A stretch of 64,000 nucleotides of DNA from an uncultured Leptolyngbyaceae cyanobacterium (GCA_938023035.1 CALIDI010000011.1:44413-108412); one strand, 5' to 3'. Shown: positions 43,459 to 52,545, counted from the first letter of the stretch. Made by a program: numbers and translations. The notes: a model not told the origin generated them from the sequence alone.

Positions 43459-44637
43459 TTACCCGGCAGAGGGCTGCGATCGCCGTCTTTTTGGGGGCGG
43501 AGGCGGCTCAATAGTAGCAACGACTTCTCCCGTCTGGCTGGTGTCATAGCCACCTAATGCTTTTAGTTGAGATAACACGCGCGGGTGCCCTAGAGTTCCC
43601 AGCAGTTGCTGCACAGGGGCTTCATCCAGGTAGGGTTTAAGGATAACCAGGTCATAGCGGGAGCGATGCAGTGGGATGAACCCTAGCCCAAAAGCGGTCG
43701 CGATCGCAGCCGTACTCACCCCAGTCGCGGCTCTACCGGCGGCGATCGCCTGAGCTACCTCTAAATGCCCCGGCACGATCTGATCAAAGCCCTGCACCAA
43801 CTGACAATCAATCCCCGCTTGTTGCAAAGCTTGTTCTAACACCTGACGACTGCCAGCCCCGGTTTCTCGATTCACAATTGAGACATCCGACCGCTGCAAA
43901 TCGTCAATGGTCTTGATACTCAGGGGGTTGCCTGACTGTACCAGCAAGCCCTCTTCCCAAATGCCCAGGTTAATCACAACCGCAGCCTTATCTTGTAAAG
44001 TAGCCTGCACAAAGGAGCTGTTATGGCTCTGAGTGACAGGGTCATATAGATGCATGCCGGCGATATGCACCTCCCCACGACAGAGCCGATACAACGCACT
44101 CATACTGTTATCGAAAGTCCAATGCACCCGAAGACCCGGATGCCAACGTTCGGCGGCTTTTGCCCAGAGAGAGATGGCCGGAGTACAACCAGCGACCACA
44201 ACTGTTCGCCGCAGCAACTCTAAATCATCTAACAATTGCACGGGCATTGTGGGTGAGTTAGCTTCACAGGTTCCCTCGCCATCCGCAGGCGTCATCTCCA
44301 GCCGAAAAGCATCACAGCCCTGGAGGGGGTAGGCAATCCAGCGCCCACCGACTTGCGCTAAACTCAGACGTACAGATTGCCCCGCAGGAAAATGACGCAC
44401 AGGCACCGCCTCTACAGTGAGCGAGTCAGGCTCAAGCCAAAATAAATCTTCGACTTGGCATCCCAGTGCGCGCGCTAGCCGCAAAGCGACCGCTGTTGAG
44501 GGGGCGTACTGTCCTGCCTCTACGCCGCCAATGGTTTGCCGTGAAACTCCAGCGATCGCGGCTAAGTCTTGCTGGCTCAAACCTAACCGCAAACGAACCT
44601 GCCTCAGGTGATTGCAAAGATTGTTGTCTGGTTTCAT
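43459..44637 (-). CDS. XRE-type regulator fused to a periplasmic-binding-like domain
   Basis: A 392-residue one-component regulator. Residues 8-65 are an XRE helix-turn-helix (LRQVRLRLGLSQQDLAAIAGVSRQTIGGVEAGQYAPS). From about 150 to 375 it has a type-2 periplasmic-binding-like fold (PBP_like), with segments such as VVAGCTPAISLWAKAAE, HIAGMHLYDPV, VNRETGAGSRQVLEQAL and AIAAGRAATGVSTAAIATAFGLGF. This pairing is the architecture of molybdate- or small-molecule-responsive repressors and activators. The binding pocket resembles the ModA/LysR effector group, but the ligand is not known. I use ATG 44637; the in-frame upstream codon at 44688 gives an implausible tail. Gene stands alone. Confidence 0.8.
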   Translation of the reverse strand: MKPDNNLCNHLRQVRLRLGLSQQDLAAIAGVSRQTIGGVEAGQYAPSTAVALRLARALGCQVEDLFWLEPDSLTVEAVPVRHFPAGQSVRLSLAQVGGRWIAYPLQGCDAFRLEMTPADGEGTCEANSPTMPVQLLDDLELLRRTVVVAGCTPAISLWAKAAERWHPGLRVHWTFDNSMSALYRLCRGEVHIAGMHLYDPVTQSHNSSFVQATLQDKAAVVINLGIWEEGLLVQSGNPLSIKTIDDLQRSDVSIVNRETGAGSRQVLEQALQQAGIDCQLVQGFDQIVPGHLEVAQAIAAGRAATGVSTAAIATAFGLGFIPLHRSRYDLVILKPYLDEAPVQQLLGTLGHPRVLSQLKALGGYDTSQTGEVVATIEPPPPPKRRRSQPSAG

Positions 44638-44867
44638 TGAATGAGATCTTGAAGCAGTATTATCACCGGGCCTGTTGCAACGCCTCAATGGCTACAATAA
44701 CCCATCGTTGATGAAAACGTAGGGCAGCACTTCTTTTGCCCTACCTCATCCCTCAAGCCCATTACAGAAGCAGTCGAATTTTCCCAGATAGGCCCCTCAT
44801 GATAGGCTTGGACACGGTATGATTCCTCAACCCCTCCAGAAAATATCCCTACTCGCCTCAACTTGAC

Positions 44868-45164
44868 CTAAAGCGTCTTAACATCAACCACATCAGCATC
44901 CACTGAGTTGACCGTCGGTGCATCAGCCGCAGCGACATCAGGTTTCTGTTTGCGCCCCTTCAAGCGAGTCAACAGAAAGTCAGAAAGCTCGGCTACGAGA
45001 AGTGTTGCCACTAAACCATCATCAATCCAGCCAATAATGGGGATAAAGTCAGGGGAAATATCAATCGGGCTGATCAGGTAAATTAAAGAACCTGCAATAA
45101 TCCACCAGCGATACTTAGGGTTCCGGAGAATACTGCGATACCAATTCATGAATCCATCTTTCAT
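44868..45164 (-). CDS. YkvA-like DUF1232 membrane protein
   Basis: A 98-residue protein with the DUF1232 (YkvA) signature, LIYLISPIDISPDFIPIIGWIDDGLVA, embedded between two hydrophobic segments, and an N-terminal YRSILRNPKYRWWIIAGSL. Function of the family is unknown. ATG 45164 follows AGGAGGGAAACCGCAA, a strong ribosome site. It is 94 bp downstream of petP on the same strand and might be the last gene of that transcript. Confidence 0.82.
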   Translation of the reverse strand: MKDGFMNWYRSILRNPKYRWWIIAGSLIYLISPIDISPDFIPIIGWIDDGLVATLLVAELSDFLLTRLKGRKQKPDVAAADAPTVNSVDADVVDVKTL

Positions 45165-45258
45165 TTGCGGTTTCCCTCCTGTCACCCTTTTATCGTCGCA
45201 AATCATGCAGGTGTTGTCGTGGTGAGATCTCTCTCCTTAAATGGAGAATAAACCGTCT

Positions 45259-46110
45259 TCAGCCATGAAAGGGGATAAGCAGTAAAGGCAAAAGGGTCAA
45301 CGTCAGATGCCACCAATTCCCCCCTACCTCCTTTGTTGCAGTCGTCGATTCGGTCAGCAGGGCGTCAATACGCTCATTCAGGCGATCGCGCAGAGCCGCT
45401 TCACTCAAAGCTGCAAAGCAACTATCAGGCTGCATTATCGGGACACTAACAACCGTCAGTAGAGCTTCTGCGAGCACCAAGCCATCGACAATCTGAGCGG
45501 CCTCAAGGTCGGCTCGAATTTCCCGCAACATCAGTAACTCTTGCCACAGGAATTCGGTGTTAGGTAACCACGCCGTTAACGTGCGGAGCCAGCCTAACCA
45601 GAAGAACCAGAAGGTATCGTGGTTTTTGGCATGGGCCTGTTCATGCAATAAGACAGCGGTCAGGTGTTCTGCATCGAGGGTGTCAAGTAAGCCCTGACTA
45701 ATAACCAGTTCTGGTTGCCAGAAGCCAACTTGGGCCACGAATGGCAGGGGGGTTGGCAATAACCGCCCAACTTCACCGCCTTTCAAAGGAATGGCGGGAT
45801 ACTGCCGAATCTGCCTGAGCGATCGCCCACCGGCCCAGGCCAATTTCACTGCCAATGCTGCAGCAAAGGCCAGCCAACTAATACCAATGCCATAGCTGCT
45901 CCAGCCTTCCCACCAGCAAACCATTTGGCCCTTTGGCCCCATCAATACTAAGGCGATCGCTGTACTCAAGAGCAACAGCGGCGGCAGTAAAAAGGCACTC
46001 AGGGTAGATGACCAACGTTGGTTCCAAGCAGAGCCAGTCGAGGGTGTCCAGCATTGTCGCCAATACCAGGCAATCGCAATCGCCAGGGCAAGCAGGAATA
46101 CGTGCATCAT
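45259..46110 (-). CDS. petP: BlaR1/M56-type membrane metalloprotease PetP
   Basis: A 283-residue M56-family membrane protease. Four hydrophobic segments flank a zinc-protease motif LLHEQAHAKNHDT (HExxH near residue 155) and the downstream glutamate region EIRADLEAAQIVDG. This is the companion of the BlaI-type gene immediately upstream, and the two overlap by 4 bp (ATGA). In Synechocystis the same pair (PetR, PetP) switches petE and petJ expression according to copper: PetP degrades the repressor when copper is present. Location next to petJ here supports the same role. The cleavage site itself is not visible. No Cys/His cluster for direct copper sensing is evident apart from the active site. 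Confidence 0.87.
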   Translation of the reverse strand: MMHVFLLALAIAIAWYWRQCWTPSTGSAWNQRWSSTLSAFLLPPLLLLSTAIALVLMGPKGQMVCWWEGWSSYGIGISWLAFAAALAVKLAWAGGRSLRQIRQYPAIPLKGGEVGRLLPTPLPFVAQVGFWQPELVISQGLLDTLDAEHLTAVLLHEQAHAKNHDTFWFFWLGWLRTLTAWLPNTEFLWQELLMLREIRADLEAAQIVDGLVLAEALLTVVSVPIMQPDSCFAALSEAALRDRLNERIDALLTESTTATKEVGGNWWHLTLTLLPLLLIPFHG

Positions 46111-46529
46111 GATTCTCCCTCCCTGGCTTTCCGAGCCGCTTTTAGCCGTTGGGCAATGGCATCCAACTGTTCCACACTAGACTGATCCAGACTATCGGCA
46201 AAGGCAGCAACCACATCTGGATTACCCACAGCCAAAAACTGATTGAGCTGATCATAAGCCCATAACGCCCGCGCTTCTGCCTGGGTCACCCGAGGGTACC
46301 AAACAAAACTACGCCCCTTCTTCTCGCAGGTTAACCAGCCCTTCTTTTCTAACCGACTTAAAACAGTGGTCACAGACGTGTAGGCCAACTCTCGATTAGG
46401 ATCGGCTAAGATACGATCGTGAATCTCTTTGACCGCCGCACGTTTCAACTCCCAGAGAATCTCCAAGATTTCTCGCTCTAAGGGGCCAAGGGAGAGTTGC
46501 TTAGGGCGATGATGGGGCAAATGAACCAT
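46107..46529 (-). CDS. petR: BlaI/CopY-family regulator PetR
   Basis: A 140-residue winged-helix repressor of the BlaI/MecI/CopY family. Residues 10-85 hold the DNA-binding fold: LSLGPLEREILEILWELKRAAVKEIHDRIL, then LAYTSVTTVLSRLEKKGWLTCEKKGRSFVWYP; the C terminus is a helical dimerisation part. It overlaps petP by 4 bp and is divergent from petJ with about 570 bp between the starts. In Synechocystis PetR represses petJ and activates petE in the presence or absence of copper. I infer the same target here from adjacency to petJ. Family members recognise TACA/TGTA-type palindromes; candidates lie in the intergenic region. Confidence 0.88.
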   Translation of the reverse strand: MVHLPHHRPKQLSLGPLEREILEILWELKRAAVKEIHDRILADPNRELAYTSVTTVLSRLEKKGWLTCEKKGRSFVWYPRVTQAEARALWAYDQLNQFLAVGNPDVVAAFADSLDQSSVEQLDAIAQRLKAARKAREGES

Positions 46530-47100
46530 AGTTTACTCAAATCCTGCACATCTTACAGAACGTTTGGGGCTTCCCTATTCTCGGCGACCCGTGACGCTCA
46601 TTCTCAAGCCTGTCGAATCTTTCAGGTTGTTTTGGGAATCAGAAAAGCAGCTTGCGCCACTTTATCTTGCCATCAGCCCAGGATCTCCGAGTGTTTTGAT
46701 GAGGCCTAAATCAAACTCCCATTCCTACAGCATACAGCAATCCTAAATGCCGAATCAGCGGAGATGGGAGCGCACCTTGCTGACGCTCAGGCATACGGCA
46801 AGATAAACTCACTGCCCGGCAAAAACCATCGCTTTTCTACAAGCCAACAGGGTCTACTGAAATTCGCTGGGATTAGGGGGATTCGCAACCGTTATCGCCC
46901 TCCACTAGCCAAACTTTTTATAGTGCTTATGTTATTAGGATCAGGTGTTGAGGTGAGGGAGTATGGCGGTGCATTTACAAAACGATCTAAATCTAATACT
47001 GTTAACGATTGTAAATTTCGACAGCCCGTCTTTTGACACGGGTAGATGGGCTGTTGAGGATAGGAATGCTGAGCTTTGACACGTGTAAATCTAGATTGTG
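46530..47100. promoter_or_regulatory. petR-petJ divergent control region
   Basis: ATTTACAA (46973-46980) and TTGTAAAT (47009-47016) are a perfect inverted repeat 28 bp apart, each with a TACA/TGTA half-site. A 16-bp direct repeat reading TTTGACACG-x-GTA-x-AT (47032-47047 and 47075-47090, two mismatches) follows; each copy contains TTGACA, the consensus -35. A plus-strand open frame at 46764-47036 is spurious in my view. The petJ promoter and PetR operators are expected here. Confidence 0.5.
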
Positions 47101-47436
47101 ATGAAAAAAATTCTGTTAGTTGTTGTTGCGATCGCTACCTTTTTCTTTGCCACCAGTCCTGTGCTGGCAGATGCTGATTTAGCAACGGGCGCAAAGGTAT
47201 TTAGTGCAAATTGTGCAGCTTGTCATAACGCTGGCGGAAACGTTGTAAACGCCGCCAAAAACCTCAAAATCGACACCTTGAAGCAATACAGCATGGATTC
47301 TAAGGAAGCCATTATTGCCCAAGTCACCAATGGTAAAAATGCCATGCCTGCCTTTAAGGGGCGGCTGAATGCCGATCAGATTGAGTCAGTCGCCGCATAT
47401 GTTTTAGATCGAGCCGCCAGCGGTTGGAAGGGATAA
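47101..47436 (+). CDS. petJ: cytochrome c6 (cytochrome c553)
   Basis: A 111-residue precursor. Residues 1-25 are a signal peptide ([23 protein letters not shown]) cleaved before [11 protein letters not shown], giving a lumenal protein of about 86 residues. The haem-binding motif is [10 protein letters not shown]; the axial Met lies in NAMPAFKG. Cytochrome c6 carries electrons from cytochrome b6f to photosystem I and replaces plastocyanin when copper is low. It lies next to the petR-petP genes that control this switch. ATG 47101 is chosen over GTG 47098. Confidence 0.97.
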   Translation: MKKILLVVVAIATFFFATSPVLADADLATGAKVFSANCAACHNAGGNVVNAAKNLKIDTLKQYSMDSKEAIIAQVTNGKNAMPAFKGRLNADQIESVAAYVLDRAASGWKG

Positions 47437-47443
47437 GTTCTCG

Positions 47444-47959
47444 ATGCTGAGAAAACCTTGGGGACAGCCGGTGCTGTCCCTTTTCAGAATCCTGGTTTGG
47501 GGATCGGTTTTCATTGGGTTTGCGGGCGATCGCACCCTAGCCCACCCTCCCCAGCCCCAATCATCAGAGCCTAGTCATGGCTCTTCGCTGGGTCATGGCT
47601 CCTCCCATTCCCACGGGGCCATCGAAATTCCTAAGGGCATGCCTGTACCCACTGTGAGATTGATTGTGCGACCAGATTCGATACGGGGTTGGAACATCAA
47701 CGTGCAGGTGAGTAACTTTCGCTTTGCTCCAGAGCGCGTTAACCAAAGCAGCCTCCCCAATGAAGGGCACGCTCACCTGTTTATCAACGGGAAAAAGACA
47801 ACCCGGCTTTATGGATCTTGGTATTTTCTGCCATCGTTGCCACCGGGGCAACACACCATTGCGGTGACACTCAATACCAACCGCCATGAAGACTTGCTCC
47901 ACAACGGCCAGCCTATTCAGGCTTCTGTTACTCTGACAGTACCCTCAACTGAGCGCTAG
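47444..47959 (+). CDS. His-rich exported protein co-transcribed with petJ
   Basis: A 171-residue protein starting 7 bp after petJ, so very likely on the same transcript. Residues 1-34 look like a signal peptide (hydrophobic LFRILVWGSVFIGFAG, then LAHPP). The mature N terminus is strongly His-rich: HGSSLGHGSSHSHGAIEIP, which would bind copper, zinc or nickel. The rest is beta-rich and includes NEGHAHLFINGKKTTRLYGSWYFL, with more His residues, a pattern seen in small copper-binding Ig-like domains of the periplasm. Its position next to petJ and the copper-sensing petR-petP pair suggests a lumenal or periplasmic copper-related role, such as a sensor input, chaperone or sink. This is inferred; the family is not one I can name. 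Confidence 0.72.
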   Translation: MLRKPWGQPVLSLFRILVWGSVFIGFAGDRTLAHPPQPQSSEPSHGSSLGHGSSHSHGAIEIPKGMPVPTVRLIVRPDSIRGWNINVQVSNFRFAPERVNQSSLPNEGHAHLFINGKKTTRLYGSWYFLPSLPPGQHTIAVTLNTNRHEDLLHNGQPIQASVTLTVPSTER

Positions 47960-48202
47960 GAAAGGGATGACTGAAAGGCCATGTAAAGCTGTCCATATCA
48001 TTATTTGAGTGTCATTTCGCTTGAAACGATAGCCATCTCCACTCGCTTTAGAGTGGGGTACAGGGGAAAAACTCTCGCTAGGGGCACTGCCTACAGGGAT
48101 GGTTAGCCCTCAACAGAGCCAATCAAAAGTTTGCGATCGCCGATGAGTTTTTTACTTGCATTTAGGGTAAGCCAGTGCTTGGTCGATTGGCTATGCTGAA
48201 GA
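47960..48202. other. convergent intergenic region
   Basis: About 240 bp with two HIP1-like sites. No terminator with a T-run was clear. Confidence 0.25.
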
Positions 48203-49015
48203 TTAAGAGCCAATGATCGCGCGGCGAATAATGGCGCTAAACACCCTATCCGGCAGGTATTTGCGCAGGGTCAGTAGCAGGCTAGCATTGCCCCCCGCCG
48301 GATAACGTAAACGTTGGCTCCCATCCGTTGCGGCCTGGTAAATGACTGAGGCCGTTAGCTCTGGAGGGGAGCCGTTTTCTCCAGCTCGATTCATATTAGG
48401 TAGTACCTTTGCCCCCAGGGCATCGTAATCAGTTAAGCCCGGTCGAGTGGCTATATCGGGCGATCGCGTGTAGAAATCTGTTTTGATAGGCCCCGGCTCA
48501 ATGACTTTTACCCGAATGCCGAGGGGTGCCAACTCATATTGTAGGGAATCGGAGAAACCATCCACAGCCCATTTTGTAGCGTGGTAAAGGCTATAGAGTG
48601 GAAAAGCCATACGCCCCCCAATGGAAGCAACATTGACAATTACCCCAGAGCGGCGATCTCGCATGATTGGCAAAACAGCACGGGTAACATTCATTAAGCC
48701 AAACACATTCGTATCAAACTGTTGTTGAATCTGTTCTGGGGTACAGGCTTCAAAAGCTCCCATCAAAGCATAACCTGCGTTATTCACCAGCACATCGATC
48801 GAGCCAAACTTTTCTACGGTAGCCGCCACCACCTGCTGAATCGAGGGGCCATCGGTCACATCTAACCTTAAATAAAGCACTTGCGGATCTCGGTGGGTCA
48901 CCTTTTCGGGCGATCGCATCGTGGCAGCCACCTGCCAGCCCTTTTGCCGAAACTGATTCACCGTTGCTAGCCCAATGCCACTAGAAGCTCCCGTCACCAG
49001 CACTGTTTTTGTCAT
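48203..49015 (-). CDS. short-chain dehydrogenase/reductase
   Basis: A 270-residue classical SDR. The cofactor loop is VTGASSGIGLA, the NNAGYAL motif follows, and the catalytic pair is in YHATKWAVDG (Tyr-x3-Lys near residue 150). A C-terminal extension (DRVFSAIIRRAIIGS) is hydrophobic-basic. The Asp of VLYLRLDVTD suggests NAD(P) binding without clear preference. Such oxidoreductases act on small alcohols or ketones; no pathway neighbour allows a better guess. The start at 49015 has GAAGTTG nearby but no strong ribosome site. Confidence 0.85.
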   Translation of the reverse strand: MTKTVLVTGASSGIGLATVNQFRQKGWQVAATMRSPEKVTHRDPQVLYLRLDVTDGPSIQQVVAATVEKFGSIDVLVNNAGYALMGAFEACTPEQIQQQFDTNVFGLMNVTRAVLPIMRDRRSGVIVNVASIGGRMAFPLYSLYHATKWAVDGFSDSLQYELAPLGIRVKVIEPGPIKTDFYTRSPDIATRPGLTDYDALGAKVLPNMNRAGENGSPPELTASVIYQAATDGSQRLRYPAGGNASLLLTLRKYLPDRVFSAIIRRAIIGS

Positions 49016-49152
49016 ACAACTTCTCCGACTTGGGGTTTTGATGGTCAGACTGGGAACGTTTGCCCAAACCTAGCTTTATCCCTCCCATTAGGAAGTTTGG
49101 TAGCACCTTCCTGGCAAAGAGCACCTCCAAGAGCCGCAATCAGGCTTTGGAT

Positions 49153-49929
49153 TCAACGCCCCTGGTTCAGACCAGCCAAAATCTCTTGTAGTACCGTTTC
49201 TAGCTGGTCGCGATCGCCCAAATCAATCGCCTGGAGTAACCCTGAATTGATCAGTGGCTTGGATCGTTGATCGGTGCTATGACCGCTCAGCGCAGCCGTT
49301 AGCCTATCTGCGGCGCGGCCACTGCCTCCAATCACAACAATCGAGCGTCCTTCTGATACACTTGCTGCCGCATCCACCCAGGTAATTTCGCCTCCATTAA
49401 TTAAAACGGAAACGGAAGGAAGGCTGCCAGACAGGTGTGTGCCAATTTTGGCCAAATACGGTGACTCATCTCCCCGATTCAATCCAGGAGTTAGGATGAA
49501 ATGACTATGATGCGCCTCAAGCGATGCAGCCATCTCCTGAGGCGGTGCCTGGTTTGGGAAAGTCACAACCCCCTGAGGAGCAACCCCAATCAGCGGAAAC
49601 GTACCTTTGACCTGCTGTCGCGCCAAGCCCATCATCCACATCACCCCTGCATCCGTGCCGCCATCTACCACATAGAGGCCTAACCGCTGGGCTAGCGGCG
49701 CAAGAATCTCGGTAAAGAGCGATCGCACCCGTTCAAAATCGGTCTCGCTGAGCTGACTCGCACCCCCTACCACCACCAGTACCGGACGGGGTTCAACCAG
49801 ACCTAGCCGACTTAACATCGTAGCTAAATCTGAACTCTGGCAAATTTCAATTGCCTTGGCCACTCCGCCATTCGGAAACTTTATCTGAAAAGGTTGCTCA
49901 ACTAGGTGCTGCACAGATGGGAAAGGCAT
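49153..49929 (-). CDS. SLOG/LSDAT-like protein (TRPM N-terminal type)
   Basis: A 258-residue soluble protein. The strand-turn segment PVLVVVGGASQLSETDFERV and the later IVVIGGSGRAADRL, with the Gly-rich GLYVVDGGTDAGVMWMMG, match the SLOG superfamily as found in the prokaryotic LSDAT group, which is homologous to the N terminus of TRPM ion channels. These domains are predicted to bind nucleotide-like ligands. Here the domain is alone, with no membrane channel or effector attached. Alternative starts are ATG 49968 or 49929; I prefer 49929 (MPFPSVQHLVEQPF). It is followed, on the same strand, by nothing obviously linked. Confidence 0.7.
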   Translation of the reverse strand: MPFPSVQHLVEQPFQIKFPNGGVAKAIEICQSSDLATMLSRLGLVEPRPVLVVVGGASQLSETDFERVRSLFTEILAPLAQRLGLYVVDGGTDAGVMWMMGLARQQVKGTFPLIGVAPQGVVTFPNQAPPQEMAASLEAHHSHFILTPGLNRGDESPYLAKIGTHLSGSLPSVSVLINGGEITWVDAAASVSEGRSIVVIGGSGRAADRLTAALSGHSTDQRSKPLINSGLLQAIDLGDRDQLETVLQEILAGLNQGR

Positions 49930-50027
49930 AAATCTGATAACTAGTAACTTAGACTTTAGTTTGCCCAAAAGTTACAACGCCTTCGCCCCATTCTACGCAA
50001 AGTCAGTGATTCATTTCCGGAATGTTC

Positions 50028-50957
50028 CTAGGTTTGGGACAAGTATTTACCGAGAAAGGGTAAAATTCCCTCCGCCAGTTGTTTGGGATATTCTTCATGC
50101 AACCCCAACGAACCCGGCATCCGATAGACTTGAGCCGCCGAAAAATGGGCTAACACTTCAACTTCTGCCCTAGAACGAGGTGGCATGTCTTCCCCAACCA
50201 CGATCATCGTCGGCACCGGTAGGGGCTGAAACCAGCTCAACCATTCTTCTTGAGTCCGAATCAGATCAAGATTACCGGTCACAAAAGCAGCAGAGGCAAA
50301 ACGAGCACCTCGGCGCTGGGTCGTGCGCCACTTTTGCCGCATTAGGTCGCGTGTAAGGTGCTGCGCTTCAACAAACACATGGCGACGCATCATCAACCGC
50401 AAAAAGGGCGGCAGGGTATTCAGCGCATAAAGCAGGTGCCCAATGATAGGAAATTGGATAAATCGATAGAGCAGATTATACAACCAGCGGTGATCACCGA
50501 AGGCAGTTGGAAAGGGGCCGCGCCAAGTAGGGGCCGTTAGAACAACCCAAGACCAAGGGGCTGGTTGGCGTTGCGCTAACTCCATCACATAACCCGCCGC
50601 ATGGCCCGCTGCAATGACAACGACAGGTTGTGCAAAGGTGCTGCGTACAAAATCCTTTAACCAGGCGCGATAAACGGCAGGGTTATAGGCGATCGCCGGA
50701 CGCATGGATTGCCCAAACCCCGGCCAATCTACAACAAAAACCTGATACTCTGCGGCCAGAAGGCGAGCCAGCTCTGCCATTTCTAAGCGAGTAGAAACTG
50801 AGCTAAAGGCTGGCAGCAGCAAAAGGGGGTGGCCAGTACCAATAACCTCATAAACAACGGAGACAGAGCGGTTTTTCCAACTCCAACCGAACTCCCGCAC
50901 CTCACCACCCAGATCAGTAGCAAGCTTAGCTCTGCGCGCAGATGCATCTAAAACCAT
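50028..50957 (-). CDS. alpha/beta hydrolase-fold protein with GHAAG elbow
   Basis: A 309-residue alpha/beta-hydrolase-fold protein. The fold is clear (VYEVIGTGHPLLLLPAFSSVSTR, VFVVDWPGFGQS, the late MIVVGEDMPPRSRAE and the C-terminal MPGSLGLHEEYP with His). The nucleophile elbow reads VVVIAAGHAAGYVMELA: the expected Ser in G-x-S-x-G is Ala (codon GCG). The protein is therefore likely non-hydrolytic, or uses another residue. I start at ATG 50957, since the TTG at 51020 gives an unlikely leader. It is divergent from apcA, 540 bp away. Confidence 0.75.
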   Translation of the reverse strand: MVLDASARRAKLATDLGGEVREFGWSWKNRSVSVVYEVIGTGHPLLLLPAFSSVSTRLEMAELARLLAAEYQVFVVDWPGFGQSMRPAIAYNPAVYRAWLKDFVRSTFAQPVVVIAAGHAAGYVMELAQRQPAPWSWVVLTAPTWRGPFPTAFGDHRWLYNLLYRFIQFPIIGHLLYALNTLPPFLRLMMRRHVFVEAQHLTRDLMRQKWRTTQRRGARFASAAFVTGNLDLIRTQEEWLSWFQPLPVPTMIVVGEDMPPRSRAEVEVLAHFSAAQVYRMPGSLGLHEEYPKQLAEGILPFLGKYLSQT

Positions 50958-51500
50958 CCCAGCCAATTCTTCCTGGAAAACACTGTCATCTATTCTGAAG
51001 AAACCCGTGAGAACAATCAAGGCAATTAGTCATTAGCTTTTCGCGATCAAACCAGCGGGCAGATAACTGCATCACCTTTTGCAGAGGAGAGAATCCCTGT
51101 CGGCAGAGAGTTTCAACTCCTACGCCCCGAAATAGGACGGGTTACCAGATAGCCCTCTAGTTGACCTGATGAACGTTCACCCAACTTGAGCCGACTCGCC
51201 CGGCGGCCATCCAGAAAGCCCTGGGCAACCTGAGGAGAAATATTACAAAGTATTGCGGAACTTCTGGGAGGATGAACCTCATGCCGCACAATAATTGCGG
51301 AGGGTAACTGAGTCTGAAGTTCCTGTATCAGTGGTGATTAGGGTCTTCTGGCGAAGATGTGTTGCAAATTCAGCTTTAAAATGAGTTGACCAGTAGCCAA
51401 CACGTTCAGGCTTAGCCGCCTCTTGAGGCAGACTTAGAAACCAGGCGGGAAATTCCCCCTTTAAACATAATCGGTTACATTCTTCTGGAGGAATCCATCA
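50958..51500. promoter_or_regulatory. apcA upstream region
   Basis: About 540 bp between the divergent hydrolase and apcA. It must carry the promoter of the strongly expressed apcABC genes, but I cannot mark -35/-10 boxes with certainty. The ribosome site TGGAGGAATCCATCA is directly before the apcA ATG. Confidence 0.35.
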
Positions 51501-51989
51501 ATGAGTATTGTCACGAAGTCAATCGTGAATGCTGATGCTGAGGCTCGTTACTTAAGCCCTGGTGAGCTGGATCGGATTAAGAGCTTTGTCACCACGGGTG
51601 AAAAGCGCCTGCGGATTGCTCAAACCCTGAGCGAATCTCGTGAGCGGATTGTGAAGCAAGCCGGCGATCAACTCTTTCAAAAGCGCCCTGACGTGGTCTC
51701 TCCCGGTGGTAACGCTTACGGTGAAGAGATGACGGCTACCTGCTTGCGTGACCTTGACTACTATCTGCGCCTTGTGACCTATGGTGTGGTCGCTGGTGAT
51801 GTCACCCCCATCGAAGAAATTGGCTTGGTCGGTGCTCGTGAAATGTACACTTCTCTGGGCACCCCCATTTCTGGCGTGGTTGAAGGTATTCGCGCGATGA
51901 AGAGCGTTGCATCTTCTTTACTGTCTGCTGATGATGCGGCTGAAGCGGGTGCTTATTTCGATTACATCGTTGGGGCAATGGGTCAGTAG
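51501..51989 (+). CDS. apcA: allophycocyanin alpha subunit
   Basis: A 162-residue phycobiliprotein, [20 protein letters not shown] at the N terminus. The bilin-linked Cys is in [14 protein letters not shown] near residue 81, and [16 protein letters not shown] follows. It forms the trimeric phycobilisome core with ApcB, passing energy to chlorophyll. It is followed 70 bp later by apcB in the standard order, then apcC. The length and sequence fit the family closely. Confidence 0.98.
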   Translation: MSIVTKSIVNADAEARYLSPGELDRIKSFVTTGEKRLRIAQTLSESRERIVKQAGDQLFQKRPDVVSPGGNAYGEEMTATCLRDLDYYLRLVTYGVVAGDVTPIEEIGLVGAREMYTSLGTPISGVVEGIRAMKSVASSLLSADDAAEAGAYFDYIVGAMGQ

Positions 51990-52059
51990 GGCTTTGCCTA
52001 CAGGAATCCCCTTACTCAAGATTTTGTTTGGCAACATTTAATTTAAGGAATTTTCGACC

Positions 52060-52545
52060 ATGCAAGACGCAATTACCGCTGTCATCAATTCCTCCGATGT
52101 GCAAGGTAAGTATCTAGATGCTTCCTCTCTGGAGAAACTGAAAGCTTACTTCAGCACGGGTGAACTGCGCGTTCGTGCAGCTACCACCATTTCTGCCAAT
52201 GCCGCTACCATTGTCAAAGAAGCGGTGGCTAAGTCCTTGTTGTACTCTGATGTCACCCGTCCCGGTGGCAACATGTACACCACTCGTCGCTATGCTGCTT
52301 GCATCCGCGATTTAGACTACTATCTGCGCTATGCCACCTATGCCATGCTGGCGGGTGACCCCTCGATTTTGGATGAGCGGGTGCTCAACGGTTTGAAGGA
52401 AACCTACAACTCCTTGGGTGTACCCATTTCTTCGACGGTGCAAGCTATTCAGGCGATTAAAGAAGTGGCTGCTAGCCTGATTGGTGCTGATGCTGGTAAA
52501 GAGCTGGGTGTATATCTAGACTACATTTCTTCTGGCTTGAGCTAA
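52060..52545 (+). CDS. apcB: allophycocyanin beta subunit
   Basis: A 161-residue phycobiliprotein starting [20 protein letters not shown]. The bilin Cys is in [20 protein letters not shown], with the expected Asn ([13 protein letters not shown]) in the post-translational methylation position. It pairs with ApcA. The intergenic gap to apcA (70 bp) contains no terminator. A long-range stem follows in the 313-bp spacer to apcC. Confidence 0.98.
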   Translation: MQDAITAVINSSDVQGKYLDASSLEKLKAYFSTGELRVRAATTISANAATIVKEAVAKSLLYSDVTRPGGNMYTTRRYAACIRDLDYYLRYATYAMLAGDPSILDERVLNGLKETYNSLGVPISSTVQAIQAIKEVAASLIGADAGKELGVYLDYISSGLS

